Positions 1 to 6,237 of a DNA stretch of 6,237 bases are shown piece by piece. Within the stretch, counting starts at the first letter, position 1; every line of letters starts with the position of its first letter. The position numbers and the translations under genes were made by a program. The DNA is from JBOHHM01 sp050725495 (GTDB lineage Bacteria > Pseudomonadota > Gammaproteobacteria > Burkholderiales > Burkholderiaceae_C), in the NCBI GenBank assembly GCA_050725495.1, contig JBOHHM010000192.1:1-6237 (forward strand). The letters are read 5' to 3'. A model generated the notes under the pieces. It did no database searches. It was not told the DNA's origin and saw nothing but the letters and a program-made list of their open reading frames with translations.

Positions 1-72
1 AAAACCGCCCAGCGCCCACCGACGCCCTGACGATCCGGACTGCTGCCGCCCAAGGCCTGCGGCCCGGATCAT
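1..72 (-). CDS. Possible partial ORF downstream of cysE, unidentified
   Basis: On the minus strand an ATG at 72-70 opens a frame of 24 codons that is still open at the window edge. It reads MIRAAGLGRQQSGSSGRRWA and then LGGF. I recognise no family. A GRRWALGGF stretch could be the start of a twin-arginine or other signal peptide, but that is speculation from very few residues. There is no convincing Shine-Dalgarno sequence; the nearest purine-rich run, GGGGTGG, lies about 10-17 bases upstream. It would begin 58 bases after the cysE stop on the same strand. It may equally be non-coding, because chance open frames are common at this G+C content. Confidence 0.2.
   Translation of the reverse strand, partial: MIRAAGLGRQQSGSSGRRWALGGF
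32..70. repeat. Bulged inverted repeat beyond cysE
   Basis: GATCCGG at 32-38 pairs with CCGGATC at 64-70. Inside it GCCGC (45-49) pairs with GCGGC (59-63) around a 9-base loop, leaving a 6-base bulge (39-44) on one side. It lies about 60 bases past the cysE stop and could be part of a transcription end, but no T-tract follows directly on either strand. Hairpins of this size also arise by chance in G+C-rich DNA. Confidence 0.3.
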
Positions 73-75
73 TGA

Positions 76-129
76 GGCGCTGGCCACCCCAGGAAAGACG
101 GGCGCGCAACGCTATCGAATCAATAGCAA
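76..129 (-). repeat. Candidate dispersed palindromic repeat, copy at the cysE 3' end
   Basis: Immediately after the cysE stop, reading the minus strand, GCTAT and ATAGC form a 5-bp stem (127-123 with 115-111) around TGATTCG. TTGCGCG follows, and CAGCGCC appears further on. This order (GCTAT...ATAGC, then GCGC, then AGCGC) resembles, from memory, the roughly 60-bp imperfect palindromes scattered between genes in Comamonadaceae genomes. It also resembles the candidate at 905-950. The stem is visible in the sequence; family membership is inferred. Confidence 0.35.
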
Positions 130-130
130 C

Positions 131-904
131 TCACTTGCCGACCAGCTGTGTCAGCTTGTCGTGCTCGAAAGTTTCCTGGCGCGCCGCGTCGTCGGGCACG
201 CATTCGGCAGCGGCCTGGCTGCGCGAGAGCTTCTCGATGGCCTGCCACAGCAGCGCGATCTGGTGCTCCTGGCCGGCGGCGCTGTCGATCAGGCCGCGCA
301 TGGCCTGGCTCAGCGGGTCGTCGTTTTGCGTCACGCCATAGGCCGAAAACCCCATCTTGGACGCCACGGCTTCGCGCCGGTTCTCGTCCTCGGCCTGGAT
401 AATGCGCGCGGGGATACCGACCGCCGTGGCGCCGGCCGGCACAGGTTTGGTCACGACGGCATTGGAGCCGACCTTGGCGCCATCGCCCACGGTGAAGCCG
501 CCCAGCACCTTGGCGCCCGCCCCCACCACGACATCGCGCCCCAGGGTCGGGTGCCGCTTGGCGCCCTTGTGCAGCGAGGTGCCGCCCAGGGTCACGCCCT
601 GGTAGATCGTGCAGCCTTCGCCGACCTCGGCCGTCTCGCCGATCACGATGCCCATGCCATGGTCGATGAAAACACGATCGGCAATCCTCGCGCCGGGGTG
701 GATCTCGATACCGGTGAACCAGCGCGAGAGCTGCGAGATGAAACGCCCCAGCCACTTGAAGCCATGGGTCCAGCACCAGTGCGCGCGCCGGTGCAGCACC
801 AGCGCGTGCAGCCCCGGGTAACAGGTCAGCACCTCCCAGATGCTGCGCGCGGCAGGATCGCGGTCGAGGATGCACTGGATGTCGGAGCGAAGGCGGGAGA
901 ACAT
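131..904 (-). CDS. cysE: Serine O-acetyltransferase
   Basis: CysE transfers an acetyl group from acetyl-CoA to L-serine, giving O-acetylserine for cysteine synthesis in the cytoplasm. The 257-residue protein has a short helical N-terminal part (about 1-62) and then a left-handed beta-helix of hexapeptide repeats (about 66-170). Family hallmarks are IDHGMGIVIGETA (80-92), YQGVTLGGT (101-109), RHPTLG (117-122) and GAGAKVLGG (128-136). The likely catalytic base is His82. The acidic partner, Asp143 in E. coli, is Glu67 here (EIHPGARI), as in the short Bacillus-like CysE class. The N-terminus is shorter than in E. coli CysE. A tail of about 85 residues follows the beta-helix; it is predicted to be helical and I recognise no domain in it. 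The ATG start (904-902) gives the normal short-form N-terminus. It has no clear Shine-Dalgarno sequence. It lies 30 bases after trmJ and is probably co-transcribed with it. Confidence 0.96.
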   Translation of the reverse strand: MFSRLRSDIQCILDRDPAARSIWEVLTCYPGLHALVLHRRAHWCWTHGFKWLGRFISQLSRWFTGIEIHPGARIADRVFIDHGMGIVIGETAEVGEGCTIYQGVTLGGTSLHKGAKRHPTLGRDVVVGAGAKVLGGFTVGDGAKVGSNAVVTKPVPAGATAVGIPARIIQAEDENRREAVASKMGFSAYGVTQNDDPLSQAMRGLIDSAAGQEHQIALLWQAIEKLSRSQAAAECVPDDAARQETFEHDKLTQLVGK

Positions 905-950
905 GGCTGGCGCTTATATGGTTATGGGCGCAGTCTATAGCTTTGTCTTC
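905..950 (-). repeat. Imperfect palindrome spanning the trmJ-cysE junction
   Basis: The 30-base gap between trmJ and cysE is almost entirely a hairpin. GCGCTTATA (910-918) faces TATGGGCGC (923-931) across the 4-base loop TGGT, with extra pairing after a one-base bulge. The two T·G pairs on the plus strand become C·A mismatches in the trmJ-cysE transcript, so that RNA hairpin would be weaker. Reading the minus strand, the trmJ stop lies in GCTATAG, followed by GCGCCCAT and AAGCGCCAG. This order matches the candidate repeat near the cysE end and shares the exact 8-mer GCGCCCAT with the candidate inside mutS. Confidence 0.4.
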
Positions 951-1690
951 TGAGCCGCATCGGACATGGCTTGGGCCCGCGATGCCGTGTCGGACATCGT
1001 TTTGGCGATCCCACGCAGAATGTGGATTTCTTCGGGCGTGACCTGGGCCCGGTTGAACAGCTGGTTGAGCCGAGGCATGAGCTTTTTCGGTGCGGCGGGG
1101 TCGAGAAAGCCGATGTCGGTCAGCGCCTGCTCCCAGTGGGCCAGCAGACCCATGACCTGGCGCGCGTCGGCCGCCTGCGGCACGGGCGTGGCGCTTTGCA
1201 CGCCGAAGCCGCCCAGGGCCAACCGCCACTCGTAGGCGATCACCTGGATGGCCGAGCCCAGGTTGAGCGAGCCAAAGCCTGGGTTGGTCGGGATGCTCAA
1301 GGCCACGTGGCAACGGTACACATCCTCGTTTTGCATGCCAAAGCGCTCGGAGCCGAACAGGAACGCCACATGCTGCTGCGCGGCCGCGAGCGTGGCGAAA
1401 TGCTCGCGCGGCGATGTGGTGGGCGGGCCGAAGTCGCGCGGTGTCATGGCGGTCGCGCACAGGTAGGTCATGCCGTCGAGCGCCTCGTCCAGCGTGGCGA
1501 CGATGCGTGCCTTGGCCAACACGTCCAGGGCGCCGCTGGCGCGCTGGATGGTTTCTTCGCGCCGCAGCACGTTGTCCCAGCGCGGCGCCACCAGCACCAG
1601 GTCATCGAAGCCCATGACCTTCATGGCGCGGGCGGCCGCCCCGACATTGCCGGCGTGGCTGGTGTTGATCAGGATGAAGCGAGTGGACAT
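935..1690 (-). CDS. trmJ: tRNA (cytidine/uridine-2'-O-)-methyltransferase TrmJ
   Basis: TrmJ is a SPOUT-class enzyme that uses S-adenosylmethionine to methylate the 2'-OH of residue 32 in the anticodon loop of several tRNAs, acting as a dimer. From the ATG at 1690 the protein has 251 residues, close to E. coli TrmJ (246). Visible SPOUT motifs are NTSHAGNVGAAARAMK (9-24), FLFGSERFGMQNE (110-122) and IPTNPGFGSLNLGSAIQ (133-149); the last two form the trefoil-knot cofactor site. The C-terminal segment FLDPAAPKKLMPRLNQLFNR (195-214) is typical of TrmJ rather than TrmL. The frame extends upstream to a GTG at 1738, but those 16 extra residues are encoded within the intergenic repeat region, so I prefer 1690. 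No Shine-Dalgarno sequence is obvious at either start. The gene is divergent from suhB, and cysE follows after 30 bases. Confidence 0.94.
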   Translation of the reverse strand: MSTRFILINTSHAGNVGAAARAMKVMGFDDLVLVAPRWDNVLRREETIQRASGALDVLAKARIVATLDEALDGMTYLCATAMTPRDFGPPTTSPREHFATLAAAQQHVAFLFGSERFGMQNEDVYRCHVALSIPTNPGFGSLNLGSAIQVIAYEWRLALGGFGVQSATPVPQAADARQVMGLLAHWEQALTDIGFLDPAAPKKLMPRLNQLFNRAQVTPEEIHILRGIAKTMSDTASRAQAMSDAAQKTKL

Positions 1691-1695
1691 GGGAG

Positions 1696-1766
1696 GTTGA
1701 GCGTTGAGCGTCGCATTGGGGATGGGCCTGACTTCCACGCTGAACGCTCAACGCTGAACACTGAAC
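1696..1766. repeat. Heptamer array with 16-bp inverted repeat between trmJ and suhB
   Basis: Four 7-bp units stand head to tail at 1739-1766: GCTGAAC, GCTCAAC, GCTGAAC, ACTGAAC. Two copies of the opposite orientation, GTTGAGC, stand at 1696-1709. As a result 1696-1711 and 1744-1759 form a 16-bp inverted repeat with one mismatch, around a 32-base loop. It lies in the 5' leader region of trmJ and upstream of the putative suhB promoter. It could be an RNA hairpin in the trmJ leader, a repeated protein-binding site, or simple slipped-strand repeats. The pattern is clear; the role is unknown. Confidence 0.75.
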
Positions 1767-1783
1767 CCTCTTCCCCGACCAAG

Positions 1784-1789
1784 TAAAAT
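1784..1789 (+). promoter_or_regulatory. Possible -10 element upstream of suhB
   Basis: TAAAAT is an A+T-rich hexamer matching 5 of 6 bases of the sigma-70 -10 consensus, in an otherwise G+C-rich leader. It would start transcription near 1796, about 47 bases before the suhB ATG. No good -35 hexamer is present at 16-18 bases; the 17-base position reads CTGAAC and lies within the heptamer array. Support is from one hexamer only. Confidence 0.35.
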
Positions 1790-1842
1790 CCCCCCATTGT
1801 CACCGCCATCGCGCGGCCCCTCCTTGCTCATCCAAACAACTC

Positions 1843-2709
1843 ATGTCGTCCTCCAACCTGCACCCCATGCTCAACATGGCCATCAAGGCCGCCCGCGCCG
1901 CCGGCGCCATCATCAACCGCGCTGCACTCGATGTCGAATCGGTGCGCATCTCGCAAAAGCAGGTCAATGATTTCGTCACCGAAGTCGACCAGGTTGCCGA
2001 GCAAGCCATCATCGAGACCCTGCTGACTGCCTACCCCGGCCACGGCATCTGGGCCGAGGAATCGGGCAAGGCGCATGGCGCGAAAGATTCGGAGTTCGTC
2101 TGGATCATCGACCCGCTGGACGGCACGACCAACTTCATCCACGGCTTTCCGGTCTACTGCGTGAGCATCGCGCTCGCGGTCAAGGGCAAGGTCGAGCAGG
2201 CCGTGGTCTACGACCCCAGCCGCAACGACCTGTTCACCGCGACCAAGGGCCGCGGCGCCTACCTCAATGAGCGCCGCATCCGCGTGAGCAAGCGCACCGA
2301 GCTCAGGCAATGCCTGATCTCCACCGGCTTTCCGTTTCGCCCCGGCGACAATTTCAACAACTACCTGCGCATGATGGCCGACGTGATGCAGCGCACCGCC
2401 GGATTGCGCCGCCCCGGCGCCGCCGCGCTGGACCTGGCCTATGTTGCCGCGGGCTTCACCGACGGCTTTTTCGAAACCGGCCTCAACCCCTGGGACGTGG
2501 CGGCCGGCTCGCTGCTGGTGACCGAAGCCGGCGGCCTGATTGGCAATTTCACGGGCGAGGCCGACTTCCTGGAGCAAAAGGAATGCCTGGCCGCGACCCC
2601 GCGCATCTATGGCCAGCTGGTGCCGATCCTGGGCAAGTACAGCAAGTTTGCCAGTGCCGGCGAAAAAGCCGCCTTGCGCCAAGCCCCGGCCATCGGCGAC
2701 GCACCCTGA
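1843..2709 (+). CDS. suhB: Inositol monophosphatase family protein SuhB
   Basis: This is a Mg-dependent phosphatase of the inositol monophosphatase fold, which hydrolyses myo-inositol 1-phosphate and related sugar phosphates. In E. coli, SuhB also joins the rRNA transcription antitermination complex; whether this one does is inferred only from homology. The protein has 288 residues (E. coli 267), with the extra length mostly in a poorly conserved C-terminal tail after about 265. Metal-site motifs are intact: DFVTEVD (43-49), WAEESG (70-75), IDPLDGTTNFIHGFP (89-103; Asp90 and Asp93) and NPWDVAAG (215-222; Asp218). The RRPGAAALDLAYVAAG segment (189-204) is close to E. coli SuhB, which favours SuhB over CysQ or HisN. 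There is no clear Shine-Dalgarno sequence before the ATG. It is divergent from trmJ; mutS follows 101 bases later on the same strand. Confidence 0.95.
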   Translation: MSSSNLHPMLNMAIKAARAAGAIINRAALDVESVRISQKQVNDFVTEVDQVAEQAIIETLLTAYPGHGIWAEESGKAHGAKDSEFVWIIDPLDGTTNFIHGFPVYCVSIALAVKGKVEQAVVYDPSRNDLFTATKGRGAYLNERRIRVSKRTELRQCLISTGFPFRPGDNFNNYLRMMADVMQRTAGLRRPGAAALDLAYVAAGFTDGFFETGLNPWDVAAGSLLVTEAGGLIGNFTGEADFLEQKECLAATPRIYGQLVPILGKYSKFASAGEKAALRQAPAIGDAP

Positions 2710-2796
2710 GCGGGTTCCAGCGGCGACGAGCCTGGGCCGCGCCGCCTGAACCGGCCTCGCGGCGGGCCCCGAGCCCTTGGCCGCCCCGAGCTTTGG

Positions 2797-2802
2797 GACA
2801 AT
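2797..2802 (+). promoter_or_regulatory. Possible -10 element directly before mutS
   Basis: GACAAT matches 4 of 6 bases of the sigma-70 -10 consensus, and the gap around it is otherwise very G+C-rich. Transcription from it would begin near 2809-2811, at the mutS ATG, giving a leaderless or nearly leaderless mRNA. This fits the absence of a Shine-Dalgarno sequence. The best -35-like sequence, TTGGCC at 2777-2782, is only 14 bases away, so the promoter is weakly supported. Confidence 0.3.
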
Positions 2803-2810
2803 AGCCAGTT

Positions 2811-5461
<2,651 letters not shown>

Positions 5462-5465
<4 letters not shown>

Positions 5466-6237
5466 CCTACTGCGTCGCCATCAAACTCAACGCCGGCCTG
5501 GTGTTCCTGTCGGACTCGCGCACCAATGCGGGCCTGGACCAGATCAGCACCTTCCGCAAGATGATCGTCTATGAAAAGCCCGACGACCGCTTCATGGTGC
5601 TGCTGTCGGCCGGCAACCTCAGCATCTCGCAGTCGGTGCGCGAAATCCTGCAGGTCGAGCAGATCAAGGAGCACGGCAGCAGCGAACCGATCACGATCTG
5701 GAACGCCAAGAGCATGTTCGACGCGGTGCGCGTGCTCGGTTCGGCCGTGCGCCATGTCTATCAGCGCGATGCGGCCTCGCTCAAAGCAGCGGGCGTGGAA
5801 TTCAATGTCTCGCTGATCTTCGGCGGCCAGATCAAGGGTGAAGGCATGCGGCTGTTCCAGGTCTACGCACCGGGCAACTTCATCGAGGCCACAAGCGAGA
5901 CGCCCTATTTCCAGGTTGGTGAATCCAAGTACGGCAAGCCCGTGCTCGACCGCGTGCTCACGCCCGACACCCCGCTGGACGAGGCCGCCAAATGCGCCCT
6001 GGTGTCGATGGACTCCACGCTCAAGTCCAACCTGACGGTCGGCCTGCCGCTGGACCTGGTGGTCTACGAGGCCAACCAATTCCAGACCGACAAGGTGGTC
6101 TGCATCGACGAGAACAACCCCTATTTCCGCATGCTGCGCGGCAACTGGGGCCAGAAGCTGCGCGAGGTGTTCGACAGCATCGAAGACCCGATGTGGAGCG
6201 GCGGCCCCACCGAGAACCCGCTGATGCTGCCCTCGGC
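5462..6237 (+). CDS. anbu: Anbu-type proteasome-like peptidase (partial, 3' end outside window)
   Basis: Anbu is an N-terminal nucleophile hydrolase related to proteasome beta subunits and HslV, known to form ring- or helix-like self-assemblies. Its substrates are not established. The frame starts at ATG 5462, inside the mutS stop (ATGA), and stays open for 258 codons to the window end. The protein begins MTYCVAIKL, so removal of Met exposes the nucleophile Thr1 without a propeptide. Asp17 (mature numbering) lies in SDSRTNAG, a strong Anbu signature, and the basic residue is Lys32 in TFRKM. Further support is SAGNLSISQ (49-57), FQVGESKYGKPVLDR (150-164) and DSTLKSNLTVGLPLDLVVYE (184-203), which match the Anbu family rather than HslV or the 20S beta subunit. 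No signal peptide or membrane segment is seen. No Shine-Dalgarno sequence precedes the start, so translation probably depends on mutS. Anbu genes are often clustered with ATP-grasp, alpha-E (DUF403) and transglutaminase-like genes; none is in this window. Confidence 0.9.

Noticed and set aside
1..8. Four A residues next to CCGCCC as the T-tract end of a minus-strand terminator
   Set aside because: No matching GGGCGG arm is found nearby inside the window, and the rest of the signal would lie outside it.
161..940. Long plus-strand frames opposite cysE and trmJ (also 971-1786)
   Set aside because: They are antisense to well-supported genes and their sequences look like low-information translations of G+C-rich DNA.
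120..1460. A 446-residue minus-strand open frame crossing cysE and trmJ in another frame
   Set aside because: Its translation is Arg/Ala/Gly/His-rich with no family motif, and it overlaps two genes with clear motifs. It is a composition shadow.
1691..1738. Upstream GTG start for trmJ giving 16 extra residues
   Set aside because: The extra residues are encoded in the heptamer repeat region and are not in the TrmJ family N-terminus; MSTRFILINTSH begins as expected for the family.
1828..2682. A 284-residue minus-strand frame opposite suhB
   Set aside because: suhB motifs are complete on the plus strand; the antisense product matches nothing I recognise.
2734..2769. G+C-rich hairpin between suhB and mutS as a suhB terminator
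   Set aside because: Two 5-bp stems with a small internal loop can be drawn, but no T-tract follows and the gap is so G+C-rich that such pairing is expected by chance.

Overview
The window looks like chromosomal housekeeping DNA from a betaproteobacterium, most likely Burkholderiales and probably Comamonadaceae (Acidovorax, Variovorax, Polaromonas or Rhodoferax type). This rests on the high G+C content (about two thirds by eye), the strong G/C third-position bias, the protein sequences and the gene order cysE-trmJ / suhB-mutS. No transposase, integrase, phage gene, tRNA, rRNA or CRISPR array is visible.

Layout. Bases 1-130 lie beyond the 3' end of cysE and hold inverted repeats plus a doubtful minus-strand ORF that runs off the window. 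On the minus strand, trmJ (tRNA 2'-O-methyltransferase, start chosen at 1690) is followed after 30 bases by cysE (serine O-acetyltransferase, 904-131), so the two are probably co-transcribed. A 152-base divergent intergenic region (1691-1842) carries a set of 7-bp repeats and a 16-bp inverted repeat. On the plus strand come suhB (inositol monophosphatase family, 1843-2709), a very G+C-rich 101-base gap, mutS (mismatch-repair ATPase, 2811-5465), and a gene overlapping the mutS stop by ATGA. That last gene encodes an Anbu-type proteasome-like peptidase (from 5462, cut by the window end).

How the genes relate. trmJ and suhB both touch stable-RNA biology by family knowledge (tRNA modification; rRNA antitermination for E. 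coli SuhB). cysE feeds cysteine synthesis and mutS serves mismatch repair. The tightest coupling is mutS-anbu, where the downstream start codon lies inside the mutS stop and no Shine-Dalgarno sequence is visible.

The most interesting points are: (1) the translationally coupled mutS-anbu pair; (2) three short A+T-richer imperfect palindromes that look like degenerate members of one dispersed repeat family, one of them inside the mutS reading frame; and (3) the heptamer array between trmJ and suhB. I do not see a complete undescribed system. The sequence after 6237 would show whether the usual Anbu partner genes follow.
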